Assembly: GCA_004000625.1 (NCBI GenBank) | Contig: SAUS01000009.1 | Coordinates: 1 to 50,641 of the forward strand | DNA length: 50,641 nucleotides | DNA from: Candidatus Cibiobacter qucibialis | GTDB taxonomy: Bacteria > Bacillota > Clostridia > Oscillospirales > Ruminococcaceae | Direction: 5' to 3' | Shown here: in pieces, positions 16,755 through 25,526 of the stretch | Numbering within the stretch: the first letter of the stretch is position 1 | How the letters are laid out: each line of letters opens with the position of its first letter | Program-made: the position numbers and the translations under genes | The notes under the pieces: model-generated | The model's database searches: none | Told to the model about the DNA's origin: nothing | Seen by the model: the letters and a program-made list of their open reading frames with translations, nothing else

Positions 16755-17303
16755 ATGTATGTACCCATTACCAAATACCCCTGGGGCGGCAGCTTTTGCC
16801 CCGAAGCCTTTGCCGAAGCAAAGCTGACGGGAAGCGGCCTGAAATTCCGCCTATGGTGCTGCGAAAAGCACCCCCGCGTAACGATGACCAAACCAAACAG
16901 TCTGGTCTGCTTGGACAGCTGCCTGGAAGTATTTTTGAACCCTTACCCCGATTTTACCCGCGGTTACCTGAATTTTGAGATGAATGCCGCCGGAACACTG
17001 TTACTGCAAAAAGGCCCCGACCGCGCCCACCGCAGCTTTGTCAACCTGGCAGTGCCGCATTACCCGCAGGTACATGCCTGGCAGCTGCCGGATGTGTGGG
17101 GCGTGGAGCTGGAAGTACCCTTTGCATTTTTGCAGCAGATATACGGCCCCGCAGCCCCCGCTCTGCCGCAAAACCCTGTGGGCAATTTTTACCAGTGTTC
17201 CGGCCCGCCGCAGGAACGTTACGCCTGTTGGTCTTCTCCCCATTCCCCTCACCCTGATTTCCACCGCCCGGACGCGTTCCGGGAGATACCGTTCAGCCGG
17301 TAA
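16755..17303 (+). CDS. CBM9-like carbohydrate-binding protein
   Basis: A 182-residue single-domain protein of the CBM9-like (DOMON-fold) family seen in Bacteroidetes and Firmicutes glycan loci. The C-terminal landmarks fit the family: GNFYQCSG, then CWSS, then PDFHRPDAF. No signal peptide is evident, so it would act in the cytoplasm unless secreted another way. It is tightly joined to the permease upstream and is followed by the GH89-like enzyme. It may hold a ligand or be a substrate-binding subunit; no catalytic role is suggested. Confidence 0.75.
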   Translation: MYVPITKYPWGGSFCPEAFAEAKLTGSGLKFRLWCCEKHPRVTMTKPNSLVCLDSCLEVFLNPYPDFTRGYLNFEMNAAGTLLLQKGPDRAHRSFVNLAVPHYPQVHAWQLPDVWGVELEVPFAFLQQIYGPAAPALPQNPVGNFYQCSGPPQERYACWSSPHSPHPDFHRPDAFREIPFSR

Positions 17304-17445
17304 AGAAAATATGGGGAATAGCTGCTAACTATAAAGTGGTTCGCAGGGAACGGATTCGATTGTTTCGCGAGCATTGTTCAACCTCAAATTCCCAACTGCT
17401 AATTTCCATCAACTCCTAACGCCTACTTCCTACCTACTAACTTAA
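17304..17445. repeat. Pyrimidine arm before the GH89-like operon
   Basis: Words of the type CAAATTCCCAACTGCTAATT and CTCCTAACGCCTACTTCCTA at 17383-17440, ending just before a CGGAGG ribosome site. No promoter of good quality was found, so read-through from the permease operon is possible. Confidence 0.5.
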
Positions 17446-17460
17446 TCGGAGGTTTCCCCT

Positions 17461-19938
17461 ATGTTTAACCTTACCATCAACGCTGTTCCCGCCAGCACCA
17501 TCATCGTGGGCCGCCGTGCTACCTGGCTGGACCGCCATGCGGCAGAAGAGCTGCGTGATTATGTCAAAAAAATCAGCGGAACGATCCTGAATATTGCGGA
17601 CGAAACACTGACCATGGCTGTGACCGGCAACCGCATTCTCATTGGCCGCCCCTCTACCAGCGACTTGGTCAAGAACTTTGCTGACCAAAACCCCGGTATC
17701 CTGCCCGCAGAGAGCGATACCGAAAACGACTGCCTGGCCATTGTCCAGCGCGGTGAGGTTCTGGTGCTCAGCGGTTCCAATGACCGCTCGGTCTATTACA
17801 GCGTCTGCCACCTGCTGCAGACCGTCTTCCATGTCGGTTTTTACTGGGACCGCGATGTGTATGAAGCAAACCCCGATATGACCGTGCCTGATAACCTGAC
17901 CATCGTGGAGCGCTCCGCATTCAAGTTCCGCCATACTATTGGCCAGTGGGTATATAACCACGGCGCTTTCCTGAACGAAGCCGAGCGCCGCGAAGAACTG
18001 GACAAATACGCCCGCAACAAGATCAACTCTTACCGGCTGTACAGCTGGAACAGCTATGCCCGCAAGATGACTTTCATTAAGCTGGGCGTGCCGGGCATCG
18101 AGATCAAACCCGAAGATATCGCCCGCCGCGATATAATCCGCGATACCATTGAATATGCACAGGCCCTGGGCATTGACATTATGGTCACCCTGCCGCCGGA
18201 TGAGATGACGCAGGACTTCCACAAGCTTTATCCCAATGCTCGCTACTTTGGCAGCGAGTGGGTCAAGGACGACAACGCCGCCCCCCAGACCAAGCCCTGC
18301 CTGTACCCTGAAGATCCCATGTTCAAGACTTTCTTCCAGACCTTCGTCAAAGTCTGGATCGAAGAATACGGCCCGGTGCACAACTTTGTGGCCTCTCCCC
18401 CGTGCGAAAGCCATATTTCCACCACCATAGATGATTACATCAACATCAGCGTCAACTATTCCAAGTACACCTATGAAGCTGTGCATGAGCTGGTGCCCGA
18501 AGCCCGTGTTTTCTTTGACGGATGGGGGGTGCGCGCCAACACCCCGCCCTGCATTTGGACGATGCCCGGCGTGATGCAGCGCTTTGTGGATTCCATGCCG
18601 GATGAAGTGTATATGCTGGACCTGTGGCCCAACCGCAAGGAGACCGATGCCACCTTCCGTGACCCGATGTACCGCGATGCCAATTACAGCCCGCTGCGCA
18701 AGGCCCGCTATGTGCTGGAGCCGCTGAACGAATTTGGCGGCGATGACCACATGCACGGTGATTTTGCCCGCCACATTGAAGCCGCTAAGGAGATGACCGA
18801 CCCCAGCATTGTGGAACACGGTGACGGCTTTGGCAACTGCACCGAGCTGTGCGGTGTCAGCCTGCACTTCTTTGATTTGATCTTCCAGCTGGCATGGAAC
18901 CCCAAAGATATTACCGTCCAGAGTTTTTTGGAAGATTCCGCCAAGCGCCGTTACGGCGGTCTGGCACCCGAAATTGGCGTAAAAGCCATGAAAACGCTGG
19001 AACAGGCTGTCTATTGTGATGACCGCGACAGTTCCCACGCACGTTACCAGAAGCGCTGCTACCTGGTGCGCCCCCAGCGCCGCCAGGTTCCGCTGAGTGA
19101 GACCCAGCAGGTCGTGGATCTGCTAAACGATTATATGACCACCATGACCGCCCTGCCCGATGACAAAAAGACCGACGCCATCGGCCAGGATATGTACGAT
19201 GTGATGCGCCAGTACATTACCGAAAACTTTAACATGCACCTGCGCTGCCTGTTGGAGCTGTTCCTGCGCCGCAAAACTGCGAAAAATCTGCACAAGACCT
19301 TTGAGCTGCACGCCACGATGATGGAACAGCTGTTGACCCAGCTGGAAGTGATGACCAGCGCCAACACCAAGATGTATATAGAACACATTGTGCGCTGGCT
19401 GCAGGGCCGCCCCTGTGACCCTAACGTTGCCAGCGAGGACACCTACATTCCTAAAGAAGAGTTCCGCGCCTGGATGCGTGACCTTGGCACCACGTTTGTC
19501 AAGAGTATTCCCAACCTGCCGGACTACAACAGCCAGGATTTCCACGAACTGATCTGCTATTATTACCATCCGCGCATCAATGCCTGTGTGGATACCCTGC
19601 GCGGTCTGCTGGATGACGGCGGCGCTACCTCCCCCAAGGAAGTGGACGACCTGCTGGAAGCCGCCTACAAAGTGGTGGAACAGCATTGGATCGAAGTTGG
19701 CTACCCTGTGACCGATGAATGCGAAGCCATCCACCTGCCGCTGTGGCAGGCCGCCCAGAACGCTTGGAAGATCCTGCACATTCTGCCGCTGAAAGATGGC
19801 CTGGTGGAAAGCGAAGAGATCGTGAAGGAAGTCATTGATGTGTTCGCCAGCTTCTCTGAAACCGCCGACCCGGACGAAGAACGCTCCTGGGTGAGCGAAA
19901 ACCCGTTTGCAGACGAAAACAAGCCCGCGGAGGAATGA
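17461..19938 (+). CDS. GH89-like alpha-N-acetylglucosaminidase
   Basis: An 825-residue glycoside hydrolase whose plan fits family 89 (NAGLU): an N-terminal alpha/beta domain (about 1-150, as in alpha-glucuronidases), a barrel (about 155-470) and an all-alpha C-terminal domain. The segment around Glu316 (PPCESHIS) corresponds to the family's acid/base loop. The segment LEPLNEFGGDDHMHG (419-433, with Glu420 and Glu424) resembles the HNFGGNHG region near the nucleophile. Family 89 releases alpha-linked GlcNAc, as in heparan sulfate ends or capped mucins. There is no signal peptide, so the substrate must be imported. Sequence divergence is large and the substrate could differ. It heads the lyase/RidA/amidohydrolase operon. 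Confidence 0.68.
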   Translation: MFNLTINAVPASTIIVGRRATWLDRHAAEELRDYVKKISGTILNIADETLTMAVTGNRILIGRPSTSDLVKNFADQNPGILPAESDTENDCLAIVQRGEVLVLSGSNDRSVYYSVCHLLQTVFHVGFYWDRDVYEANPDMTVPDNLTIVERSAFKFRHTIGQWVYNHGAFLNEAERREELDKYARNKINSYRLYSWNSYARKMTFIKLGVPGIEIKPEDIARRDIIRDTIEYAQALGIDIMVTLPPDEMTQDFHKLYPNARYFGSEWVKDDNAAPQTKPCLYPEDPMFKTFFQTFVKVWIEEYGPVHNFVASPPCESHISTTIDDYINISVNYSKYTYEAVHELVPEARVFFDGWGVRANTPPCIWTMPGVMQRFVDSMPDEVYMLDLWPNRKETDATFRDPMYRDANYSPLRKARYVLEPLNEFGGDDHMHGDFARHIEAAKEMTDPSIVEHGDGFGNCTELCGVSLHFFDLIFQLAWNPKDITVQSFLEDSAKRRYGGLAPEIGVKAMKTLEQAVYCDDRDSSHARYQKRCYLVRPQRRQVPLSETQQVVDLLNDYMTTMTALPDDKKTDAIGQDMYDVMRQYITENFNMHLRCLLELFLRRKTAKNLHKTFELHATMMEQLLTQLEVMTSANTKMYIEHIVRWLQGRPCDPNVASEDTYIPKEEFRAWMRDLGTTFVKSIPNLPDYNSQDFHELICYYYHPRINACVDTLRGLLDDGGATSPKEVDDLLEAAYKVVEQHWIEVGYPVTDECEAIHLPLWQAAQNAWKILHILPLKDGLVESEEIVKEVIDVFASFSETADPDEERSWVSENPFADENKPAEE

Positions 19939-19962
19939 TCCCCCTGCCACGAGGATAAAACC

Positions 19963-21072
19963 ATGGATATTTTTGAAGAACTTGGCCTGCACCGCTATAT
20001 CAACGCGCAGGATACGTTTACCACTTATGGTGCCAGCTGCATGCCTGCGGCCAGCCTGCGGGCCATGCGGGAGATTGCATCCAGCTGTGTGGAACTGGCC
20101 GAAGTTCAGGCCAAAACCGGCGATGCCCTGGCAAAACTGACCCATAACGAAGGTGCTTATATTTCCAACGGCGCGGCGGGAGGCATGATGGTTGCCACCG
20201 CTGCCGCCCTGGCGCGGGACGATGAAAAAATTTTCCATACCCTGCCAGAGATCACCGGCCCGCGGTACGAGGTTGTCATGCAGGCCGCTCAGCGCAACAT
20301 GTATGACCGCGGCTGCTCAGCTGTCGGCGCAAAAATGCGCTATATCGGTACAGCGGACACCGCTCCGACTGTGGAAGAGCTGGAAGCAGCCATTACCCCG
20401 GCAACGGCTGCCGTGTTTTATGTCATCTTTTTTGGGCGCGATGCCTCTCTGCCGCTGGAAACAATGGTGGAGGTGGCCCACCGCCATGGGGTGCCCGTAA
20501 TCGTGGATGCTGCTGCCCAAAACCCGCCCGCCGAAAACCTTTGGAAGTTCACCGGCATGGGGGCCGACCTGGTTATTTTCAGCGGCGGCAAAACCATGCG
20601 CGGCCCGCAGGATTCCGGTTTGATCGTGGGAAAAAAGGAATGGATCGACCGCTGCCGCCGCTGGGGTCCCCCCACGGATGGCGTCTGCCGCGGGTGCAAG
20701 ACCTCGCGTGAATCAATCGTTGGGTTGTACAAAGCCGTGCAGCTTTATCTCCAGCGGGACGAAGCCACCCTGATGCGCACCCTGAACCGCCGCTGCGCCG
20801 CTTTTGAGCGAACCCTGCGGGACTGCGGCTTTATCCAGATCACCCGCACGCAGGAAGGCCCTGTCGGCCAGGTTATGGCCCGCACCTATGCCGTAATGCC
20901 GTATGGCAGCGCCAAAGATTTGGCAGACAAAATGCGTGCCAACGGCATTTACATCGGTGCGGAGCCGGGCAACCGGATTCTACTCAACCCGTTGATGGTC
21001 ACGCCTGCACAGGTCAAAACCGTGTGCGAAACGCTGACCACCTGTATGCAGCAAATCAAGGAGGAACTGTGA
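19963..21072 (+). CDS. SelA-like PLP-dependent lyase (DgaE-related)
   Basis: A fold-type I PLP enzyme of 369 residues in the SelA-like group that includes D-glucosaminate-6-phosphate ammonia-lyase. The PLP-binding lysine is Lys210 in FSGGKTMRGPQDSG, and the preceding Asp in VIVDAAAQ contacts the cofactor nitrogen. Family members remove ammonia by beta-elimination from 2-amino-2-deoxy sugar acids to give 2-keto-3-deoxy acids through an enamine. The two RidA genes directly downstream would speed hydrolysis of that enamine/imine. There is no PTS or kinase in the operon, so an unphosphorylated sugar acid is the likely substrate. Confidence 0.82.
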   Translation: MDIFEELGLHRYINAQDTFTTYGASCMPAASLRAMREIASSCVELAEVQAKTGDALAKLTHNEGAYISNGAAGGMMVATAAALARDDEKIFHTLPEITGPRYEVVMQAAQRNMYDRGCSAVGAKMRYIGTADTAPTVEELEAAITPATAAVFYVIFFGRDASLPLETMVEVAHRHGVPVIVDAAAQNPPAENLWKFTGMGADLVIFSGGKTMRGPQDSGLIVGKKEWIDRCRRWGPPTDGVCRGCKTSRESIVGLYKAVQLYLQRDEATLMRTLNRRCAAFERTLRDCGFIQITRTQEGPVGQVMARTYAVMPYGSAKDLADKMRANGIYIGAEPGNRILLNPLMVTPAQVKTVCETLTTCMQQIKEEL

Positions 21073-21075
21073 ACC

Positions 21076-21543
21076 ATGGGTGTTACGGAACAACGTATGG
21101 AACAGCTGGGCATTACCCTGCAGCAGACCGATTGGCGCGGCAAAGGCGCCGTGGAAGCCGTTTTGGCGGGCGATATGCTGTACATTTCTGCTCATTACCC
21201 GGTGGACGAAAACGGTACCCCCGTTTATGTCGGCCGTGTGGGCGCTGAAATTGACGAAGCCGCCGCATACCAGGCCGCGCGCCTGTGCGGGCTGAACATG
21301 CTGCGCACCATCCAGGCCTATATTGGCAGCCTGGACCGCGTGGATTACTTTGTCAAGGCGCTGGGCCTTGTCAACAGCGCCGGGGACTTTTACAACATGC
21401 CTGCCGTCATGAACGGTTACTCCGACCTGATGGTAGAGATCTTCGGCCACCGCGGGCAGCATGCCCGTGCGGCCATGGGCGCTTACGTTCTACCGGGCAA
21501 TATGCCGGTCAGCGTGGACGCCATTGTTAAAATACGCCGTTAA
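21076..21543 (+). CDS. RidA/YjgF-family protein, first copy
   Basis: A 155-residue member of the YjgF/RidA superfamily, in the longer chorismate-mutase-like (YjgF-CM) branch judged by length. RidA proteins hydrolyse reactive enamine or imine products of PLP lyases to keto acids. The ATG lies four bases after the lyase stop, with GGAGG overlapping that gene's end, which indicates coupling. The usual catalytic Arg of RidA near the C-terminus cannot be confidently placed (HARAAMGAYVLP), so activity on imines is inferred from family and context. Confidence 0.82.
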   Translation: MGVTEQRMEQLGITLQQTDWRGKGAVEAVLAGDMLYISAHYPVDENGTPVYVGRVGAEIDEAAAYQAARLCGLNMLRTIQAYIGSLDRVDYFVKALGLVNSAGDFYNMPAVMNGYSDLMVEIFGHRGQHARAAMGAYVLPGNMPVSVDAIVKIRR

Positions 21544-21558
21544 AGGAGGGCACAGAAC

Positions 21559-22059
21559 ATGGCTGTGGCGAATCACCCCCTGTGCGAGCCGGTCCGCTTT
21601 GCGCATTACAAAGCGCTGGTTCCCATCCGGGAAGTTGACGGCATTGTGTATGTTTCCGGCCACGGGCCGGAAGATATCAACACCTATGAACCGTTGTACC
21701 GTGGCCGCGTTGGCACAGATCTTACGCTGGAAGATGGCTATAACGCCGCAGCAGAATGTGCCAAAACCCTGCTGCGTGCTGTGCAGCAGCGGTACGGCAG
21801 CCTGGACTGCATCCACCACCTGGTGCGCGCCACCGCGCTGGTGAACTGCGGCGAAGGTTTTACCCAACCCGAAAAAGTGGCGGATGGCTTTTCCGATACC
21901 TGCATGGAAATTTTGCAGGAGCGCGGTTACCACACCCGCACCATTATGGGCACCCACAACATGCCCAACCACAATATCCCCGTTGAAGTTGAAATGATTT
22001 TTGTACTTGCGGACCGCTACCGCAATACCTTGGGAGGGAATCAGGATGTCTGCGTATGA
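21559..22059 (+). CDS. RidA/YjgF-family protein, second copy
   Basis: A second, diverged RidA-superfamily protein of 166 residues, next to the first. Conserved features are VSGHGP in the N-terminal strand, the helix with CAKTLLRAV, and RTIMGTHNMP with an Arg in the usual ligand-binding position followed by the IPVEVEM strand. AAAGGAGGG precedes its ATG. RidA proteins are trimers, so the pair may form mixed trimers or act on successive intermediates. Its last 14 bases overlap the amidohydrolase gene, a sign of tight translational coupling. Confidence 0.82.
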   Translation: MAVANHPLCEPVRFAHYKALVPIREVDGIVYVSGHGPEDINTYEPLYRGRVGTDLTLEDGYNAAAECAKTLLRAVQQRYGSLDCIHHLVRATALVNCGEGFTQPEKVADGFSDTCMEILQERGYHTRTIMGTHNMPNHNIPVEVEMIFVLADRYRNTLGGNQDVCV

Positions 22060-23287
22060 TCTTATTCTGCAGGGCGGCACGTTGTACAACCCCTGCGCCG
22101 GAACGATGGAACTTTGCGACCTTGCCATTAAGGATGGCAAAATTGCTGCCCACGGCAAAAACCTGAACGCGGCGGATGCCGAGACCGTGATGGATGTGAC
22201 CGGTCTGATCGTATCCCCAGGTCTGATCGACATGCACTGCCATGTCTACCCGGTGTTCCCCTACCAGATGCCGGATTCTCTGCGCACCATCAACGCGGAA
22301 GAATACATGTTCCGCGCCGGTGTTACCACTGCGGTGGACGCCGGTACCACCGGCTGGCGCAACTTTGGCGATTTCAAGGAAAACGTTATCGACGCCACCA
22401 AGGTGCGTGTTCTCGCCTTTATTGATATGGCCGCCAAGGGGATGCACTATCCCCCGTCAGAGCAGGCTGTGGCTGACATCAACCCCGAAATCACCGCCGC
22501 CGTTGCCAACACCTGGTCGGATGTCATTGTCGGCGTCAAGAGTGCCCACTATTGGGCGAAGCACGAGGATGCTGACCACCCCATCTGGGCTTCCATTGAC
22601 GGCGCTATCAAGGCAGCTTCCATGAGCGGAAAGATCGTGATGGTGGACAGCATCCCCATTGTGCCGGAACGCAGCTACCCGGACATCCTGGCCCGCCTGC
22701 GCCCAGGCGATGTACACACCCATGTGTTTGCGCAGCAGTTCCCCCTGATGGACGAAAACGGCAGGATGCAGCCCTATATGCTGGCCGAACGGGAGCGCGG
22801 CGTTCACTTTGATGTGGGCCACGGTTCCGGCAGCTTCTGGTTCCGCCAGGCGGTCGGCTGCTTCAATCAGGGCTTCTGGCCGGATACCATCTCCACCGAC
22901 CTGCACCACCAGAACGTGACCGGCCCCGCCATTGACCTGTTGTATGTTGCCAGCAAGTTCCTGGCCATGGGCATGCCGCTGCAGGATGTGCTGTACCGTG
23001 TAACCCGTGCCCCGGCGCTGAGCATCCACCGCCCCGAACTGGGCACGCTGGATGTGGGTGCCTGCGCAGATATCGCTGTGCTGCGCAACCGCGAAGGTAA
23101 GTTCGGCTACATGGACTGCGGCGGTGCCCGCCTGACCGGCGAGGGCAAACTGGAGTGCGTTGCCACCCTGCGTGAGGGCGAAGTGGTGTTTGACCCCGAA
23201 GCCCGCAGCATGCCGGATTGGCAGAACGCCCCCGCCCCCTATTGGACAGCCCCCGGCACAACGCGCAGCTGGACGCTGTGGAAGTGA
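22046..23287 (+). CDS. COG3964 dihydroorotase-like amidohydrolase
   Basis: A 413-residue metal-dependent amidohydrolase of the COG3964 (EF0837/Atu3266-like) group, which is often misnamed dihydroorotase. The binuclear site is complete: His64 and His66 (MHCH), a candidate carbamylated Lys165 (GVKSAH), His224/His226 (HTHV), a GHGSG histidine and Asp285 (STDLHH). Known members hydrolyse N-acetyl or O-acetyl groups on alpha-substituted carboxylates. Members are repeatedly found beside SelA-like lyases, as here. A role in deacetylating an N-acetyl sugar acid before the lyase step is a good hypothesis. The ATG at 22046 fits the GGGAGGG site; upstream in-frame starts lie inside the RidA gene. Confidence 0.83.
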   Translation: MSAYDLILQGGTLYNPCAGTMELCDLAIKDGKIAAHGKNLNAADAETVMDVTGLIVSPGLIDMHCHVYPVFPYQMPDSLRTINAEEYMFRAGVTTAVDAGTTGWRNFGDFKENVIDATKVRVLAFIDMAAKGMHYPPSEQAVADINPEITAAVANTWSDVIVGVKSAHYWAKHEDADHPIWASIDGAIKAASMSGKIVMVDSIPIVPERSYPDILARLRPGDVHTHVFAQQFPLMDENGRMQPYMLAERERGVHFDVGHGSGSFWFRQAVGCFNQGFWPDTISTDLHHQNVTGPAIDLLYVASKFLAMGMPLQDVLYRVTRAPALSIHRPELGTLDVGACADIAVLRNREGKFGYMDCGGARLTGEGKLECVATLREGEVVFDPEARSMPDWQNAPAPYWTAPGTTRSWTLWK

Positions 23288-23294
23288 GGAAATT

Positions 23295-24245
23295 ATGCTG
23301 CTGAATGACCGCGACCAGATCATTGCCATGACGGCAGAGTGGATCGGCGAACGCTACCCCAATGGCCGCCCTCGCGTGAGCGATGAAAAAATAGAAATCC
23401 TGAAAAACCTGACCCAGGAAGAAATCTGGCAGCCGCTGTACTCCTGCGGATACCGGTTCCAGTTCCAGGGTGATTTGAAACCTCTGCACCCAGACAAAAA
23501 GCTGTACGGCCGTGCTGTGACCTGCTGCTTTATGCCCCAGCGCCCGGACCTGCGCCAGCATGTGTTCAATGTAGCCCGCAGCCGTGGCTGGAAAGGCGAC
23601 TGCAACCAGTGGGTGATCGACAGCTTGGAAGAAAGCGATGTTGTTGTGTGCGACCTGTATGATAAGATCCTGCGCGGCACCTTTGTGGGCGGCAACCTGA
23701 CCACCGCGGTCAAGGCCCGCACCAAAAACGGCGGCGTGGTAGTGTGGGGCGGCGTGCGCGATTTGGAACAGATGCAGAACATTGATGTGCAGGTGTTCTA
23801 TCGCGGCGTAGACCCCACCCCCATCCGAGACTGCCAGATCACGGCGTTCAACGGCCCCTGCCGCATCGGCGCGGCCATCTGCCTGCCGGGCGATATCGTT
23901 ATCGGCACCAAGAACGGCATTCTGTTTGTGCCCAGCCATATGGTAGATTACGTCATTGAGCACGCCTACAAATCTCAGGTGCGCGACCTGTACGCATTCC
24001 CCAAGCTGGAAGCCGGTATCTACACCACCGCCGATGTGGACGCCGTGGTGTGGAACGACCAGATGATGCAGGCCCTGCTGAACTTTATTGATACCGACCC
24101 CGCCGCGGCCAAGTACCGCGGGCTGGACTGGAGCGTGGAACTGCGTGCCGCCGCCGGTGACGAAGCCGCCATTGACGAGCTGTACCAGCAGTTTGACATT
24201 GAGCGCTATGGCGCGCCCGGCAAGAAAAAAGAGGTGCTGATATGA
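23295..24245 (+). CDS. RraA-family aldolase-like protein
   Basis: A 316-residue member of the RraA / HMG-aldolase family. These metal enzymes cleave 4-hydroxy-2-oxo acids to pyruvate and an aldehyde or oxo acid. The active-site region is present: a GGNLTTAV loop, then VVVWGGVRDLEQM with the Arg-Asp pair that binds substrate and metal. About 60 residues at the N-terminus and 60 at the C-terminus extend beyond the compact 160-200-residue RraA core, as in other sugar-pathway members. The start at 23295 fits the GAGGA site. The stop overlaps the next start (ATGA). A retro-aldol step on a 2-keto-3-deoxy sugar acid would finish the pathway. Confidence 0.78.
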   Translation: MLLNDRDQIIAMTAEWIGERYPNGRPRVSDEKIEILKNLTQEEIWQPLYSCGYRFQFQGDLKPLHPDKKLYGRAVTCCFMPQRPDLRQHVFNVARSRGWKGDCNQWVIDSLEESDVVVCDLYDKILRGTFVGGNLTTAVKARTKNGGVVVWGGVRDLEQMQNIDVQVFYRGVDPTPIRDCQITAFNGPCRIGAAICLPGDIVIGTKNGILFVPSHMVDYVIEHAYKSQVRDLYAFPKLEAGIYTTADVDAVVWNDQMMQALLNFIDTDPAAAKYRGLDWSVELRAAAGDEAAIDELYQQFDIERYGAPGKKKEVLI

Positions 24246-25069
24246 GAGATATTTCGCTTTACCTGAGCACGATCCCCGATTATAACCAGATGCTGGCGGG
24301 AAAAAATGTGCTCATTACCACCGCTGCCCGCGGCATTGGCAAAAGCATTGCCCTGCTGTTTGCGCGCCAGGGGGCGGACGTCTATTTCGGCGGCCGCAAC
24401 GAAGAATATGTGCGCACCACAGAAAAAGAATTGCAGTCCATCCGCCCCGGCTGCCGCGGCTATGTGGTAGACCTGGCCAAAGCCGACCAGACCGAAGCCT
24501 TTGTGGATGCTGCCGTAAAGGACAGCGGCGGCTTTGACATTCTGGTTTCTACCGTTGGCGTCAACTGCCACTGTCCCGCAGCGGAATACAAAGATGAGGA
24601 TATGTTCCGCCTGTTGGAAACGAACTATCTCAGCGGCGTGCGCTGCGCGCGCAAAGTTATCCCCACCATGCAGGCGCGCGGGGGCGGCAGCATCATCAAC
24701 ATTTCGTCCATTCACAGCCTGATGAGCCAGCCCACCAACATGCTGTACGCCGGTACCAAGGGCGCAATGAATGCAGCAGCCCGCGTGATGGCACTGGATT
24801 ACGCCAAGGATAACATCCGGGTGAACACTATCTGCCCCGGCGTGGTCATCAGCGATGTGATGTATGATGACATGGACAAGCTGGACGATGCCGGCAAAAA
24901 GCAGTTGGACGCTGCCCTGCACCGCTGCCAGCCTTTAGAGCCTGGCCGCATGCAGGATATTGCCAACACAGCCCTGTTTTTTGCCAGCAATATGAGCGCC
25001 AACATTACCGGCCAGACCCTGCTTTCCGACGGCGGAACAAGCATTAAGGCACATGATATGGACTGCTGA
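24242..25069 (+). CDS. SDR oxidoreductase of the lyase operon
   Basis: A classical SDR of 275 residues, similar in style to gluconate 5-dehydrogenase or 3-oxoacyl reductases. The glycine motif is ITTAARGIGKS, with Thr-Ala in place of the usual Thr-Gly, followed by the STVGVN segment, ISSIHS and the active YAGTK. It overlaps the RraA-like gene by four bases and ends the operon. It could oxidise the released amino sugar at C1 to a lactone, or oxidise/reduce a later keto intermediate; the lactonase-like gene at 25527 favours the first. Confidence 0.82.
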   Translation: MRDISLYLSTIPDYNQMLAGKNVLITTAARGIGKSIALLFARQGADVYFGGRNEEYVRTTEKELQSIRPGCRGYVVDLAKADQTEAFVDAAVKDSGGFDILVSTVGVNCHCPAAEYKDEDMFRLLETNYLSGVRCARKVIPTMQARGGGSIINISSIHSLMSQPTNMLYAGTKGAMNAAARVMALDYAKDNIRVNTICPGVVISDVMYDDMDKLDDAGKKQLDAALHRCQPLEPGRMQDIANTALFFASNMSANITGQTLLSDGGTSIKAHDMDC

Positions 25070-25514
25070 AACTAGGTAAGAGGTAGGAAGGAGGAGTTAG
25101 GGCAATACCGCATAATTCTAAGTGCCGATACGGCAAGCGAGGTGCGGCAGATGCTAAGCCAAAAGCGCAGATAATACTGGATGTCTTATCGAGCATTTTG
25201 GCAACGCAGATGCCGTGCCGCAGCTGCCGGAGCGGTGCTTAAGCCGCAAGGCGGGAATTGTGCGGTGTTGCCTTAGGAGTTAATTAGGAATCAGGAACGA
25301 GAAATTAGGAATTTGAGGTAGGGCTGGGTCACCCGACCCCGCCGAATTGGCCCGAAGGCAGCTCTTAGACTGGAGATAAACTGTTCCCCACAGATAATTT
25401 TTATTGTCCATCATCTTCTTTCCCTTACCTCTCACCCTACCAATTCCTACTTTCTACTTCCTCATTCCTAATTGTTCTAACTTCTCCCCCTGCTTCCTGA
25501 CTTCTAACTTTTCC
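25070..25514. other. Gene-free repeat island F
   Basis: The order is: purine arm (25071-25097), short MITE (25097-25276), second purine arm (25275-25316), REP-like palindrome (25318-25344), then a pyrimidine arm (25441-25510) up to the ribosome site of the next gene. The MITE appears to have inserted into the purine arm, because GGAGTTA words flank both sides. Confidence 0.6.
25097..25276 (+). repeat. MITE-like element, short form, copy 3
   Basis: 180 bases, nearly identical to the copy at 10519-10698, with TTAG at both ends and the same inverted terminal repeats. Confidence 0.85.
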
Positions 25515-25526
25515 CGGAGGTTCCCA

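Noticed and set aside
17437..19038. 533-codon frame antisense to the GH89-like gene
   Set aside because: Same cause; no ribosome site, and Val/Gly/His-rich shadow composition.
21559..22059. Second RidA gene as a simple duplication of the first
   Set aside because: The two proteins share the fold but differ widely in sequence and active-site region, so recent duplication is unlikely.
22046..23287. Amidohydrolase called as dihydroorotase in pyrimidine synthesis
   Set aside because: No pyrimidine genes are nearby, and the motif pattern and neighbours fit COG3964 proteins, which are not dihydroorotases.
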